Source: Halomonas huangheensis
GTDB lineage: Bacteria; Pseudomonadota; Gammaproteobacteria; Pseudomonadales; Halomonadaceae
Length of the DNA: 64,000 nucleotides
Direction: 5' to 3'
Assembly: GCF_001431725.1 (NCBI RefSeq)
Contig: NZ_CP013106.1
Span: 434,001 to 498,000 of the forward strand
Shown: positions 53,537 through 63,519 of the stretch, piece after piece
Numbering within the stretch: the stretch's first letter is position 1
Layout of the letters: the number at the start of each line of letters is the position of its first letter
The notes under the pieces: model-generated
What the model was told of the DNA's origin: nothing
The model's input: the letters and a program-made list of their open reading frames with translations, nothing else
Database searches by the model: none
Position numbers and translations under genes: made by a program

Positions 53537-54331
53537 ATGACATCAAGTGCTGCGACTGATTCGTTGCCTCCTGATATACGGGCGCTGTTGGCGTCTATTC
53601 AACTGGTGTTGCAGCGGTATCTGAGCGACTCGTTGATAGCGGTGTATCTGCATGGCTCTGCGGTTACCAGTGGACTGCGCCGGGATAGCGATGTGGATGT
53701 GCTGGTGGTTGTCGAGCAGCCACTGACTCCTGCACTTCGGCAGCAATTGGTCACCGAGCTGCTGGCATACTCGGCGTCACCGGAAGAGACGACAGGTCTG
53801 CGGCCGCTGGAAGTGATGATCTTTAGACGAACGGAGCTGGTAAATCTGCGATATCCGGCGTGTAGCGAGTTCGTATACGGCGAATGGCTACGTGAGGAGC
53901 TGGAGATGGGCAGTGTTCCTGGCGTCGAGTGCGAGCCCGAATTGACGCTGGTGCTGGCTCAGGCTCGTCAGGAAGCCTTGCCGCTGGTGGGGCCTGCGTT
54001 GGCGGAGCTGGTACCGATCATCACCAGGGCCCAGGTGCGACGTGCGACAGGCGACCTGTTACCGAGTCTGCTTGCCGGCCTGCAGGGAGATGAGCGTAAT
54101 GTACTGCTGACGCTTGCCCGGATGTGGAGAACATTGGAAGTAGGTGATTTCGTATCCAAGGATGTGGCGGCACAGTGGGCGTTGACACGCAGCCCCGCCG
54201 AGCACGGCAAGTTGCTGGAATACGCCCGCCAGGCTTATCTGGGAATCATCAGCGATCATTGGCAGGTAAGAGAATCGGAGTCGCTATCGACAGCGCGCTA
54301 TCTGCTGAGCCGTGTTGAGAGAGGGTTGTGA
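53537..54331 (+). CDS. AadA-like aminoglycoside (3'')(9) adenylyltransferase
   Basis: The 264-residue nucleotidyltransferase has the ANT signature LHGSAVTSGLRRDSDVDVLVVV, with the catalytic GS and DxD acids, and an all-helical C-terminal domain similar to AadA. It may adenylylate streptomycin and spectinomycin, but chromosomal relatives can have other roles. A strong GGGAGGGG site sets ATG 53537. There is no attC site, integron or transposon nearby, so this looks like an intrinsic gene. Confidence 0.85.
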   Translation: MTSSAATDSLPPDIRALLASIQLVLQRYLSDSLIAVYLHGSAVTSGLRRDSDVDVLVVVEQPLTPALRQQLVTELLAYSASPEETTGLRPLEVMIFRRTELVNLRYPACSEFVYGEWLREELEMGSVPGVECEPELTLVLAQARQEALPLVGPALAELVPIITRAQVRRATGDLLPSLLAGLQGDERNVLLTLARMWRTLEVGDFVSKDVAAQWALTRSPAEHGKLLEYARQAYLGIISDHWQVRESESLSTARYLLSRVERGL

Positions 54332-54406
54332 TGCCTGGTCAATGGGCAGTCTGGTCGGGGATATGCAATGGTGATGGAGCATTCTTGAAACAGCCGGGAG
54401 CGGAAT

Positions 54407-54802
54407 ATGACTCGCGTTTCGACACACTTGATGTTCCAGGGTAACGCCTCCGAGGCGCTCACGGTATATCGACGGATATTTTCCGACTTTGTTGTCCAGA
54501 GCATGGAATGCTGGCCGGAAGAGGAAGCCAGCAAGCCGGGGTTGGTGAAGCAGGCAAGAATCTCCTTCTGCGGCCATGACTTGATGGTCATCGATAGCCC
54601 TGTCCCGCATGACTTTGACTTTTCTCCGTCAACATCCTTATTGGTGGATTTCGAAACCCCGGAAGCATTGCAGGAGGCCTTTACCGATCTGGCTGAAGGA
54701 GGGCAGATCATGATGCCGTTGGATGATTACGGGTTCAGTCGCAGATTCGGCTGGGTAGTCGATTGTTTTGGCGTCTCCTGGCAGCTCAACCTTCCTGCTT
54801 GA
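54407..54802 (+). CDS. VOC-family protein (PhnB-like)
   Basis: The 131-residue protein belongs to the vicinal-oxygen-chelate superfamily, PhnB-like group. It starts STHLMFQGNASEALTVYRRIF and continues with SFCGHDLMVIDSP and the closing WVVDCFGVSWQLNL. These small metalloproteins vary widely in function and no substrate can be inferred. It lies 75 bases downstream of the AadA-like gene and may be cotranscribed. Confidence 0.8.
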   Translation: MTRVSTHLMFQGNASEALTVYRRIFSDFVVQSMECWPEEEASKPGLVKQARISFCGHDLMVIDSPVPHDFDFSPSTSLLVDFETPEALQEAFTDLAEGGQIMMPLDDYGFSRRFGWVVDCFGVSWQLNLPA

Positions 54803-54965
54803 TGGGGCGTAGCGGCCTCGTTGCCTGAGTGTCATTTGTCTTGTGTGAATGTTACCGAGGATGCTGGTGGTTTCCGGTGCGCATTGCTGTTTCCACTCGC
54901 AGAAGATTGTCTGCTGGAAGGAGGGCGCAAACGGGATGCGTGGAGGCCAGAATCGCCCCGCAACG

Positions 54966-55000
54966 AAAAACGGCCACCGCTCGTTTGAGCTAAGTGGCCG
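54966..55000 (-). terminator. Rho-independent terminator of tRNA-Pro
   Basis: CGGCCAC (54971-54977) pairs with GTGGCCG (54994-55000), and the minus-strand RNA continues into five uridines (54966-54970). It lies 16 bases after the tRNA 3' end. Confidence 0.8.
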
Positions 55001-55015
55001 CTTTTGCGGAATTTC

Positions 55016-55092
55016 TGGTCGGAATAGCAGGATTCGAACCTACGACCTCTGCCTCCCGAAGGCAGCGCTCTACCAAGCTGAGCTATATTCCG
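55016..55092 (-). tRNA. tRNA-Pro (anticodon CGG)
   Basis: The 77-base cloverleaf on the minus strand includes an encoded CCA. The acceptor begins CGGAATA and pairs with the 3' TATTCCG. The T-loop is GGTTCGAATCC. The anticodon arm CTGCC-TTCGGGA-GGCAG places CGG as the anticodon, decoding CCG. Confidence 0.95.
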
Positions 55093-55179
55093 ACGCTGCT
55101 GAGGCCTTGCCTCAACGGTTGCGTAGTATACGGATTTAGCGTGTTTATGCAAGCCTTGGAGGTTTGGTTTTATCCGTTT

Positions 55180-56178
55180 TCAGGTCTTGCGCTCTACTGC
55201 CAGCTTCGCCAACTCCGCCATGCTATCGCGATAGGGAGATGCAGGGAGGTGCTCAAGTTCGGCAAGGGCGCGCGCCGACATCTCTTCGGCCTTCTGGCGA
55301 GTATAGTCAAGAGATCCAGTGGCATCGATAACCGCCAGGACTTCGTCCAGGTGCTCCAGCCCACCTTTGCGAATGGCGCGCCTGATCAGTTTGGCTTGCT
55401 CTGGTGTGCCGACAGCCATGGCCTGGATCAGGGGCAGGGTTGGCTTGCCCTCGGCGAGGTCGTCGCCGACATTCTTGCCCATGGACCTGGCATCTCCCTG
55501 GTAGTCGAGAAGATCATCGACCAATTGGAAGGCGAGGCCCAGATAGCGGCCATATGCGGCCATGGCCTGTTCCTGCTGTGGTGTTGCATCGGCGAGGATG
55601 GCGCCGGTGTGGGAAGCGGCCTCGAACAACATCGCTGTCTTGCCCTGGATGGTTTCGAAGTAGGCGGCCTCGTCGGTATCCGGATTGCCGACATTGGTCA
55701 ATTGCTGGACTTCACCTTCGGCAATGGTGCAGGTCGCCGCTGACAGGATCTCCATGACACGCATCGAGCCGATCTCGACCATCATCTGGAAGGAGCGTGA
55801 ATAGAGAAAGTCGCCGACCAGCACGGAAGGTGCGTTGCCCCAGGCATCGTTGGCCGTCGCCTTGCCCCGACGCATATGCGACTCGTCCACCACGTCATCG
55901 TGCAGCAGTGTTGAGGTGTGCATGAACTCGATCAGAGTGGCAAGGGTGATGTGCTTTTCGCCGTCATAGTTGAGTGCCCGGGCCGCCAGTAGAACCAGTA
56001 GTGGCCGCAGGCGTTTGCCTCCGCTTTCGATAATGTACTGGCCGATGGTTTCCACCAGCGGAATACGAGAAGCGAGTTGATCGAGAATGCTGCGGTTGAC
56101 GGCGGCGAAGTCGTCGGCGACCACAGCGTGGATCGGCGAGGGAGCTGCGGCGTTGGGCGACGTGGCGTTGACTGACAT
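55180..56178 (-). CDS. ispB: Octaprenyl diphosphate synthase IspB
   Basis: The 332-residue polyprenyl synthase has the first Asp-rich motif LLHDDVVDESHMRRG and the second FQLVDDLLDYQGD, with GGKRLRP near the N-terminus. It makes the isoprenoid tail of ubiquinone from farnesyl and isopentenyl diphosphates. Its position next to and divergent from rplU-rpmA is the usual gammaproteobacterial arrangement. It has a longer alanine/proline-rich start than E. coli IspB. Confidence 0.93.
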   Translation of the reverse strand: MSVNATSPNAAAPSPIHAVVADDFAAVNRSILDQLASRIPLVETIGQYIIESGGKRLRPLLVLLAARALNYDGEKHITLATLIEFMHTSTLLHDDVVDESHMRRGKATANDAWGNAPSVLVGDFLYSRSFQMMVEIGSMRVMEILSAATCTIAEGEVQQLTNVGNPDTDEAAYFETIQGKTAMLFEAASHTGAILADATPQQEQAMAAYGRYLGLAFQLVDDLLDYQGDARSMGKNVGDDLAEGKPTLPLIQAMAVGTPEQAKLIRRAIRKGGLEHLDEVLAVIDATGSLDYTRQKAEEMSARALAELEHLPASPYRDSMAELAKLAVERKT

Positions 56179-56491
56179 GAAGGCGGCTTCGACTGGTGAA
56201 TGGGGCCGGGGGGGCCTTGGTAAATGCGGCTTTCAACAGGCTTGCGGGTGTCACGACGGACTCCTGGCGGCCTGTGTCAGACGGCATTCCCTGTGAGAAG
56301 CAGGCATGGGATCGATAGGTGATGAATGCTGCCGATCACCATGGCATGTTCGTGCCAGCGCGCGAACCATCACTTCTCTGACTGTTGGTCATGCTATGGG
56401 GCCCCCATGGGAGCGTCAAGACGAAGGAGGTCCGGAATACCGCCGAGAGCGCAGGAAAGGGAAGATGTTGGCGATGAATTTGTTCATTGGC

Positions 56492-56520
56492 TTGTGCTGG
56501 GATTGACAGATCGTTATAAT
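56492..56520 (+). promoter_or_regulatory. Sigma-70 promoter of rplU-rpmA
   Basis: TTGTGC (56492-56497), a 17-base spacer and a perfect TATAAT (56515-56520) precede rplU by 105 bases. The remainder of the 56179-56625 gap is the divergent ispB/rplU control region with no gene seen. Confidence 0.65.
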
Positions 56521-56625
56521 GCGCGGCCCACTCATCCATGCTCCCTGTCAGATGGTGCCAAAAGGGGTGCCACTCGAAGCAGGTCGATCAAGAGCCAACC
56601 CCGATGAGTATCCGGAGAGTAAAGT

Positions 56626-56937
56626 ATGTACGCAGTTATCAAGAGCGGCGGTAAGCAGTACCGCGTTCAGGAAGGCCAGACTCTCAAGCTCGAGAAGCTG
56701 GAAATTCCTACTGGCGACACCGTCGAATTTGACGAAGTGCTGCTGGTTGGCAATGACGACGACGTGACTGTCGGTGCTCCGCTGGTCTCGGGTGCCAAGG
56801 TCTCTGCCGAGATCGTGGCTCACGGTCGTGGCGAGAAGGTGACCATCATCAAGTTCCGTCGCCGCAAGCATCACATGAAGCGTCAGGGCCACCGTCAGTG
56901 GTTCACTGAAGTCAAGATCACTGGAATTTCTGCCTGA
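56626..56937 (+). CDS. rplU: 50S ribosomal protein L21
   Basis: The 103-residue protein matches L21 along its whole length ([17 protein letters not shown] at the start, [21 protein letters not shown] at the end). It binds 23S rRNA with L20. A GGAGAG site precedes the ATG, and rpmA follows after 66 bases as usual. Confidence 0.97.
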   Translation: MYAVIKSGGKQYRVQEGQTLKLEKLEIPTGDTVEFDEVLLVGNDDDVTVGAPLVSGAKVSAEIVAHGRGEKVTIIKFRRRKHHMKRQGHRQWFTEVKITGISA

Positions 56938-57003
56938 TAACGCCTTGCCTGCTATAGGCAAGAAGCGTTGCGGATTATTCCCTTAACGAGCGAGGACTTT
57001 GCA

Positions 57004-57261
57004 ATGGCTCATAAGAAGGCAGCTGGCTCCACACGAAACGGTCGCGATTCCGAAAGCAAACGCCTTGGCGTCAAGCTTTTCGGCGGTCAGGTCGTGAACC
57101 CGGGCAACATCATCGTGCGTCAGCGCGGTACCAAGTTCCATGCTGGCACAGGTGTGGGTATCGGCAAGGATCATACTCTGTTCGCTGTGAGCGAAGGTGT
57201 GGTCAAGTTCGAGACCAAGGGTCCGAAAAACCGCAAGTTCGTTAGCGTCGTCTCTGCCTGA
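57004..57261 (+). CDS. rpmA: 50S ribosomal protein L27
   Basis: The 85-residue protein matches L27 ([24 protein letters not shown], then [15 protein letters not shown]). Its N-terminus reaches the peptidyl-transferase centre. ATG 57004 gives the conserved start; the 12-codon extension upstream is not used. It is the second gene of the rplU operon. Confidence 0.97.
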   Translation: MAHKKAAGSTRNGRDSESKRLGVKLFGGQVVNPGNIIVRQRGTKFHAGTGVGIGKDHTLFAVSEGVVKFETKGPKNRKFVSVVSA

Positions 57262-57319
57262 GACCGCTCGAACATCACGAATCGCGACACTAACCCGGTA
57301 GGGCAGTGATGTGGTTCTG

Positions 57320-57350
57320 GAAGGCCCCGCCAGGTGCGGGGCCTTCTTGT
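57320..57350 (+). terminator. Terminator after rpmA
   Basis: GAAGGCCCCGC (57320-57330), loop CAGGT, GCGGGGCCTTC (57336-57346), then TTGT. A perfect 11-bp stem lies between rpmA and obgE, so obgE probably needs read-through or its own promoter. Confidence 0.8.
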
Positions 57351-57385
57351 ATCATGGTGGACATGGTCCGCCAGGAGAATGACTG

Positions 57386-58576
57386 ATGCAGTTCGTCGAC
57401 GAAGCTTCGATCATCGTCGAGGCCGGCAACGGAGGTAATGGTTGCCTCAGCTTTCGGCGCGAGAAGTACGTGCCCAAGGGTGGCCCCGATGGTGGTGATG
57501 GAGGCCACGGTGGCAGCGTTTACCTGATTGGTGACGACGCACTCAATACACTGATTGATTTCAAGTATCAGCGTTTCTACAAGGCGCAGAATGGTCAGCC
57601 GGGTCAGGGTCGCCAGATGAGTGGTCGGGCCGGTGAAGACCTGCACGTCAAAGTGCCGGTAGGAACCACGGTGATTGATGAAGACACTCTGGAAGTCATC
57701 GCTGATGTGACCGAAATCGGTCAGGTCGTGCAGGTGGCCCAGGGCGGGCGGCGTGGGCTGGGCAACATCCACTTCAAGTCGTCGACCAACCGCGCGCCGC
57801 GCCGTACGACGCCTGGAACCGAGGGTGAGCGCCGTAACCTGCGTTTCGAGATGAAGGTGATGGCCGATGTCGGCCTGCTGGGCATGCCCAATGCCGGCAA
57901 ATCGACCTTGATCCGCTCAGTGTCTGCGGCCAAGCCCAAGGTGGCCAACTATCCGTTTACCACTCTGGTGCCGAACCTCGGGGTAGTGAAATTGGGCATG
58001 CACGAGCACTTCGTGATGGCTGATGTCCCGGGGTTGATCGAGGGTGCTTCTGACGGTGCCGGCCTTGGGTTGCGCTTTCTCAAGCACCTGACCCGCACGC
58101 GTCTGCTGTTCCATGTTCTCGATGTGGCACCTTTCGACGAGTCAGATCCGGTGGTGGCGGCGGAAGCCATTATCCGTGAATTGGGCCAGTTCTCGCCGAC
58201 TCTGGCCGAGCGCCCGCGCTGGCTGGTGCTCAACAAATTGGATCTGCTGCCGGAAGGCGAGCGCGAGAGCGTGGCTCAGCAGATCATCGAGCGTCTGAAC
58301 TGGACGGGACCGGTGTTCCGCATCTCGGCGATTGCCAATGATGGCACCGAGGCGCTGGTACAGGCGGCGCATCGCTGGCTGACCGAGCAGCGTACGCTCG
58401 AGAACGAAGATGAAGAAGCCATGGAGCGCGAGCAGGAAATGCGTCGCCGCATGGAAGATGAGTCTGTCGCACGTACCGAGGCGCGTTTGGGCCGCAAGCG
58501 CCGTCGCCCCGATGATGAGGATGACGACGACTTCGACGACGATGATTACGATGTCGAGGTGGAGTACGCTCCCTGA
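57386..58576 (+). CDS. obgE: Obg-family GTPase ObgE/CgtA
   Basis: The 396-residue GTPase for late 50S assembly and stress response has an N-terminal glycine-rich Obg domain (1 to about 158; [11 protein letters not shown]). The G domain follows with P-loop [18 protein letters not shown] and LNKLD motifs. The C-terminal tail is strongly acidic ([18 protein letters not shown]), typical of gammaproteobacterial ObgE and here quite long. Confidence 0.96.
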   Translation: MQFVDEASIIVEAGNGGNGCLSFRREKYVPKGGPDGGDGGHGGSVYLIGDDALNTLIDFKYQRFYKAQNGQPGQGRQMSGRAGEDLHVKVPVGTTVIDEDTLEVIADVTEIGQVVQVAQGGRRGLGNIHFKSSTNRAPRRTTPGTEGERRNLRFEMKVMADVGLLGMPNAGKSTLIRSVSAAKPKVANYPFTTLVPNLGVVKLGMHEHFVMADVPGLIEGASDGAGLGLRFLKHLTRTRLLFHVLDVAPFDESDPVVAAEAIIRELGQFSPTLAERPRWLVLNKLDLLPEGERESVAQQIIERLNWTGPVFRISAIANDGTEALVQAAHRWLTEQRTLENEDEEAMEREQEMRRRMEDESVARTEARLGRKRRRPDDEDDDDFDDDDYDVEVEYAP

Positions 58577-58665
58577 CTCCCTATGGGCCAGTGAAGCGCG
58601 AGCGAATAGGTCCGGCGTGCTGATCGGCAGATGCCGGTGAACTGAATCGTTGATTCGAGGAAAGG

Positions 58666-59808
58666 ATGCACAGCGTAGAGCGGGTTCCCGGGCGTGAAGC
58701 CCTGTCCGGCGCGCGTCGGGTGGTGGTGAAGATTGGTAGTGCTCTGCTGACCAATGATGGTCGGGGGCTCGATGATGATGCCATCGGTGGTTGGGTCGAT
58801 CAGATTGCGGCGCTTCGTCAGGCCGGTGTCGAGGTGGTGTTGGTCTCTTCCGGCGCGGTGGCGGCGGGAATGGTGCGTCTGGGTTGGTCGGCTCGTCCCT
58901 CGGCAATCCACGAGTTGCAGGCAGCGGCAGCGGTTGGCCAGAATGTGCTCACCGAGACCTACGAGAACCACTTTGGCCGTCACGGTCTGCTGACCGCACA
59001 GATTCTGCTGACCCATGATGATCTTACCAACCGCAAGCGCTATCTCAATGCTCGTTCGGCGCTGACCACCCTGGTTGACCTGGGTGTGGTGCCGGTTGTC
59101 AACGAGAACGATACCGTGGTCACCGATGAAATCCGCTTTGGTGACAACGATACGCTGGGGGCTTTGGTAGCCAACCTGATCGAAGCAGAAGCGTTGGTGA
59201 TCCTTACCGATCAGGAAGGCTTGTTCGACGCTGATCCGCGCCATGATCCCAATGCGCGGTTGATCTCGGAGGGTCGTGCTGACGATCCGGCTCTTGCTGC
59301 CGTTGCCGGTGGCGGTGGCAGTCTCGGGCGTGGTGGCATGGCGACCAAGGTGCGTGCAGCAAGGTTGGCCGCACGTTCCGGTGCAGTCACGGTGATTGCC
59401 AGTGGTCGCCAGGCATCGGTGTTGGAGCGGCTGGTCGGTGGCGAGTCGTTGGGCACGCTGTTGACGCCGGACCGTGCACCGATCGCCGCACGCAAACGCT
59501 GGCTTGCTGGCCAGTTGCAGGTGCGCGGCACCTTGACGCTGGATGCTGGCGCTGTTCGTGTCTTGCGAGATAGCGGTTCCAGTCTATTGCCGGTCGGTGT
59601 GCGCAAGGTGGAGGGAAGCTTTGTGCGTGGCGACATGGTGCTGTGTGTCGACGAGCAGGGCGAACGCATCGCCAAGGGGCTAGTCAACTATGGAGCCGAG
59701 GACGCAGGCAAGATCCTTGGCCAACCCAGTAGGCGTATTGCGGACATACTCGGCTATATGGAAGCCCCGGAACTGATTCATCGCGACAACCTGGTGGTCC
59801 TGACCTGA
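58666..59808 (+). CDS. proB: Glutamate 5-kinase ProB
   Basis: The 380-residue protein has an amino-acid-kinase domain ([60 protein letters not shown]) and a C-terminal PUA domain from about 280. It phosphorylates glutamate, the first step of proline synthesis, which also serves as an osmolyte route in halophiles. A GAGGAAAGG site sets ATG 58666. Confidence 0.95.
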   Translation: MHSVERVPGREALSGARRVVVKIGSALLTNDGRGLDDDAIGGWVDQIAALRQAGVEVVLVSSGAVAAGMVRLGWSARPSAIHELQAAAAVGQNVLTETYENHFGRHGLLTAQILLTHDDLTNRKRYLNARSALTTLVDLGVVPVVNENDTVVTDEIRFGDNDTLGALVANLIEAEALVILTDQEGLFDADPRHDPNARLISEGRADDPALAAVAGGGGSLGRGGMATKVRAARLAARSGAVTVIASGRQASVLERLVGGESLGTLLTPDRAPIAARKRWLAGQLQVRGTLTLDAGAVRVLRDSGSSLLPVGVRKVEGSFVRGDMVLCVDEQGERIAKGLVNYGAEDAGKILGQPSRRIADILGYMEAPELIHRDNLVVLT

Positions 59809-60119
59809 GTGCATGACCACGTTGTTGCCTGTCATTACCTGTCGCTCCGTTGCTTGTACTTGAGTGACGAGGAGTGGGGCGGTCGTCCCGGAGGAGTGTT
59901 CTGCTGACATTGCCGCCAATGCGTGGCTTCTATAGCACGGTGTGGTGGGGTGTGGTAGGATACGCCATCCTCTCAGACACGGCCCGTGAACGATTGGCTG
60001 CTCAGGCAGCAATCGGCCAGATGGCCAAACCAGTGGGGATTTTTTTATTCCCTGTTGGATCAATACGTTATCAAGTCATCGCTACGCGATGACGACAACT
60101 TTCTCCAAGGAGACAGTCA
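59809..60119 (+). other. Intergenic region before rpsT
   Basis: This 311-base gap holds no gene that I can support. It should contain the rpsT promoter and 5' leader, but I see no clear -35/-10 pair. The end carries AAGGAG, 7 bases before the GTG start of rpsT. Confidence 0.5.
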
Positions 60120-60386
60120 GTGGCTAACAGCAAACAAGCCCGTAAGCGCGCCCGTCAGGCAGAAAACCGTCGTGTCCTGAAGGCGAGCCAGCGCAGCATG
60201 GTTCGTACTTATATCAAGCGCGTCATCAAGGCCATCAATGGCGGCGACCACGCTGAGGCAATGGGCGCGTTCAAGGCAGCTCAGCCGGTCATCGACCGCA
60301 TTGCTGACAAGGACGTTCTGTCCAAGAAAAAGGCCGCTCGTCTGAAGAGCCGTCTGAACAAGCGTATTAAAGCACTGGCTGCTTGA
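60120..60386 (+). CDS. rpsT: 30S ribosomal protein S20
   Basis: The 88-residue protein is lysine/arginine-rich throughout and matches S20 (MANSKQARKRARQAENRR ... KKKAARLKSRLNKRIKALAA). It starts with GTG, as rpsT often uses a non-ATG start for autoregulation, and has a strong AAGGAG site. Confidence 0.97.
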   Translation: MANSKQARKRARQAENRRVLKASQRSMVRTYIKRVIKAINGGDHAEAMGAFKAAQPVIDRIADKDVLSKKKAARLKSRLNKRIKALAA

Positions 60387-60487
60387 AGCCGGTTGGGGGA
60401 TTTGTCCCGCGCACCCCTTTGATGGATGTGCAGGACTGGCCCCGGCGCTTTTGATGTTGATGCAGCTGCGTCTGCTCGACATCTGCG

Positions 60488-60517
60488 AAAAAAACCGGCC
60501 CAGGGCCGGTTTTTTTA
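60488..60517. terminator. Bidirectional rho-independent terminator after rpsT
   Basis: CCGGCCC (60495-60501), A, GGGCCGG (60503-60509) is flanked by a run of A before and seven T after. It is a textbook terminator of rpsT. Confidence 0.92.
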
Positions 60518-60611
60518 TGTCTCGGTGTTGGTCTTGATTCCAGCTGTTATATCCCGTTTAGCTGGGTACGGTTCGGGAACCACTGACCTGACGCAGTAAG
60601 GAAGTGATGTC

Positions 60612-62249
60612 GTGAGTGACGAGCGTCAACCACCGCCGCCAGAGCGGGATCAGCAGCGCGCGATGACGGAAGGAGAGGGCACGCCGGTCGGCGCTGTGCC
60701 TGCGACACCGCCGCGTCGCGGCCTGATGCGCTCGGGAATGGTGGTCAGCAGCATGACCATGCTGTCGCGGGTGTTGGGGCTGGTGCGCGATGTGGTGATT
60801 GCGACACTGCTCGGTGCCGGGCAGGGGGCGGATGCCTTCTTTGTCGCCTTCAAGATCCCCAACTTCATGCGTCGTTTGTTTGCCGAGGGTGCCTTCAATC
60901 AGGCATTTGTGCCGGTGCTGTCGGAATACTCGACCACTCGCAGCAAGCAGGAAGTACGCGAACTGCTCGATGCCGTGTCCGGTAGCTTGACCATGGTGCT
61001 GGCATTTATCACGGCGCTGGCGATGCTTGCTGCGCCTTGGCTGACCTGGTTATTTGCTCCGGGGTTCTCGCGTGACCCGGCCAAGTTGGCGATGACGGCA
61101 GATATGTTGAGGCTGACGTTCCCGTACCTGTTGCTGATTTCCTTGACCGCCTTCAGCGGCAGCGTGCTCAACACCTGGAACCGCTTTGCGATCCCTGCCT
61201 TTACCCCCGTGCTGCTCAATCTTTCATTGATCGGTGCGGCGGTATTGCTGACGCCGATGATGGATGAGCCGGCGATGGCGTTGGCATGGGGCGTACTGAT
61301 TGCTGGAGCGGCGCAACTACTGTTTCAGGTGCCATTTCTTGCTCAGCTGGGCTTGATGCCGCGCCCCTGGCCGAATTTTGCCCACGAAGGCGTAAAGCGC
61401 ATCCTGCGCTTGATGACACCCGCGCTCTTCGGAGTCTCGGTATCGCAGATCAACCTGCTGCTCGATACCATCCTCGCCTCGTTGCTGGCGGCGGGTAGTG
61501 TCTCGTGGCTGTATTACTCGGATCGTCTGGTCGAGTTACCGCTTGGGGTGTTTGGGGTCGCCATTGGCACGGTGATCTTGCCAGCGTTGTCGCGGCGTCA
61601 TGCCGAGCAGTCCAGGGAGCATTTCAGTCAGATGCTCGATTGGGCGTTGCGTGCGGTCTTGTTGCTGGGTCTACCGGCGGCACTGGCACTGACGCTGCTG
61701 GCGGAGCCGCTGTTGATCACGCTGTTCCACTATGGCGCCATGACTGACAATGACATCGTGATGGCGGCGATGAGCCTGCGTGCCTACGCGCTGGGGCTGG
61801 TTGCCTTCATGTTGATCAAGGTATTGGCGCCGGGCTTCTTTGCCCGTCAAGACACGAAGACGCCGGTCAAGGTAGGCATTATCGCCATGGCGGCCAATAT
61901 GGTCTTCAACCTGATTCTGATCTGGCCGCTGGCTCATGCTGGTCTGGCGCTGGCTACTGCGCTGTCGGCGTTTCTCAATGCCGGCATGCTGGCCTGGTTG
62001 CTGCGCCGCCAGGGCGTGCTGAACTTCCAGCCGGGTTGGGGGCGATTTGCCATGCAACTCGGTGGTGGTTGTGTGGCAATGGGAGTCGCTCTGTGGTTAT
62101 TGTCTCCAGAGTGGCATCACTGGCTGGATTGGAATCTGCTGCAGCGTGGCTTGAGAATGGCAATGCTGGTGGTGGTCGGTGGTGTGGTGTACTTCGCGTG
62201 GTTGGGCGTGACCGGCATGCGGGTGCGGCACTTCCGCCTCAAGGGCTAG
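60612..62249 (+). CDS. murJ: Lipid II flippase MurJ
   Basis: The 545-residue MATE/MOP-family membrane protein has about 14 helices and the MviN pattern (MLSRVLGLVRDVVIATLLGAG, FFVAFKIPNFMRRLFAEGAFNQAFVPV). It flips lipid II for peptidoglycan synthesis. The GTG start, supported by AAGGA, adds about 38 proline- and charge-rich cytoplasmic residues compared with E. coli MurJ. An internal ATG before RSGMVVSSMTM would give the usual length. Confidence 0.93.
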   Translation: MSDERQPPPPERDQQRAMTEGEGTPVGAVPATPPRRGLMRSGMVVSSMTMLSRVLGLVRDVVIATLLGAGQGADAFFVAFKIPNFMRRLFAEGAFNQAFVPVLSEYSTTRSKQEVRELLDAVSGSLTMVLAFITALAMLAAPWLTWLFAPGFSRDPAKLAMTADMLRLTFPYLLLISLTAFSGSVLNTWNRFAIPAFTPVLLNLSLIGAAVLLTPMMDEPAMALAWGVLIAGAAQLLFQVPFLAQLGLMPRPWPNFAHEGVKRILRLMTPALFGVSVSQINLLLDTILASLLAAGSVSWLYYSDRLVELPLGVFGVAIGTVILPALSRRHAEQSREHFSQMLDWALRAVLLLGLPAALALTLLAEPLLITLFHYGAMTDNDIVMAAMSLRAYALGLVAFMLIKVLAPGFFARQDTKTPVKVGIIAMAANMVFNLILIWPLAHAGLALATALSAFLNAGMLAWLLRRQGVLNFQPGWGRFAMQLGGGCVAMGVALWLLSPEWHHWLDWNLLQRGLRMAMLVVVGGVVYFAWLGVTGMRVRHFRLKG

Positions 62250-62328
62250 GGCTGCGCTCTTGAGCAGTGTGGTGATGCGCCGGAGTAAGCGGCCTCGTAC
62301 GGCATAGTGATGTGGATCAGGGGCGTGG

Positions 62329-62357
62329 CTGTCAAGCCATCCCTGGTTCGTTATAAT
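62329..62357 (+). promoter_or_regulatory. Sigma-70 promoter of ribF-ileS
   Basis: CTGTCA (62329-62334), a 17-base spacer and a perfect TATAAT (62352-62357) lie 33 bases before the ribF ATG. Confidence 0.65.
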
Positions 62358-62389
62358 CGGTTCCCTTTACCTTCGATGTGGCTGGATTC

Positions 62390-63508
62390 ATGGAAGTCAT
62401 CCGCGGCTTGCACAATCTGCGCGAAACGCATCGTGGTACGGTGGCTACCATCGGTAATTTCGATGGTGTGCACCGTGGCCACCGGGCGATTCTCGAGCAA
62501 TGTCAGGAGCAGGCAAACCGCCTGGGCCTGTCGGTGACCGTGGTGGTCTTCGAACCCCAACCACGTGAGTATTTTGCTGCCGACCAGGCACCGCCACGCT
62601 TGACACGGTTACGCGAGAAAGTCGCACTGCTGGCCGAGTGCGGTGTTGATCGCGTGCTATGCCTGCCATTCAATGAAGCACTACGCCAGTTGACGGCGGT
62701 GGAGTTTGTCCAGCAGGTATTGGTAGACGGCCTGGGGGTAAAGCACCTGGTGGTCGGCGATGATTTCCGCTTCGGTTGTGATCGGCGTGGTGACTTCGCG
62801 TTGTTGACCGCAGAAGGGCGGCGTTGCGGCTTTGCTGTCGAAAACACACATACTTTCTGCGTGGACGATGAACGAGTATCGAGCACGCGCGTCAGAACCC
62901 TGTTGGCTTGTGGTAATTTCTCCGGCGTCCAGCGCCTGCTGGGGCGTCCATATAGTATCTGGGGCAGGGTGGTTCGAGATCAGCAGCGCGGCCGCACCAT
63001 CGGGGTGCCTACCGCGAACCTGCCGTTGGTGACCGGTTCATTGGCACTGCGAGGCGTCTATGCAGTGATCGTCGAATATGCCGGTGGCCAGTACCCGGCT
63101 GTGGCCAATATTGGCTGGCGGCCCACCGTTGGTAGCGTCAGGCCGGTGTTGGAAGCGCATCTGTTGGACTTCGATGCGGATCTCTACGGCCAGCGACTGA
63201 CGGTAATACCCTGCGCTCGCTTGCGGGGTGAGATTACCTTCGACAGCTTCGAGGCACTGAAGGCGCAGATTCATAACGATATTCGCCAGACAAGAGCGTA
63301 TTTTCAGGACGCTTTTCAGGGCTATTTCCAGGGGGATTCCCCCGTGGCAGACCCCGCCGCTACCTCCCCGCAGAGGGAGGCTTCGGAAACCGCAAGCCAT
63401 TGCCGGACGCGGACGGGCTGTCTATATCCTCTGGCATCGGCGCCTCGCGCGCGCGAGGCCGTGACACATGACTCCTCGGCGGAACATCCCGCCGACAATG
63501 ACGGCTGA
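62390..63508 (+). CDS. ribF: Bifunctional riboflavin kinase/FAD synthetase RibF
   Basis: The 372-residue protein makes FMN and FAD. The N-terminal adenylyltransferase half has NFDGVHRGH and EPQPREYFA. The C-terminal riboflavin kinase half has [27 protein letters not shown] and GVYAV. The kinase domain ends near residue 308, but the frame continues for about 64 residues of low-complexity sequence, longer than usual. The start at ATG 62390 ([10 protein letters not shown]) matches the family. ileS follows after 11 bases. Confidence 0.93.
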   Translation: MEVIRGLHNLRETHRGTVATIGNFDGVHRGHRAILEQCQEQANRLGLSVTVVVFEPQPREYFAADQAPPRLTRLREKVALLAECGVDRVLCLPFNEALRQLTAVEFVQQVLVDGLGVKHLVVGDDFRFGCDRRGDFALLTAEGRRCGFAVENTHTFCVDDERVSSTRVRTLLACGNFSGVQRLLGRPYSIWGRVVRDQQRGRTIGVPTANLPLVTGSLALRGVYAVIVEYAGGQYPAVANIGWRPTVGSVRPVLEAHLLDFDADLYGQRLTVIPCARLRGEITFDSFEALKAQIHNDIRQTRAYFQDAFQGYFQGDSPVADPAATSPQREASETASHCRTRTGCLYPLASAPRAREAVTHDSSAEHPADNDG

Positions 63509-63519
63509 CACCCAGGACT

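Noticed and set aside
53537..54331. Integron cassette
   Set aside because: No attC-like inverted repeat, integrase or transposon end was seen around the AadA-like gene.
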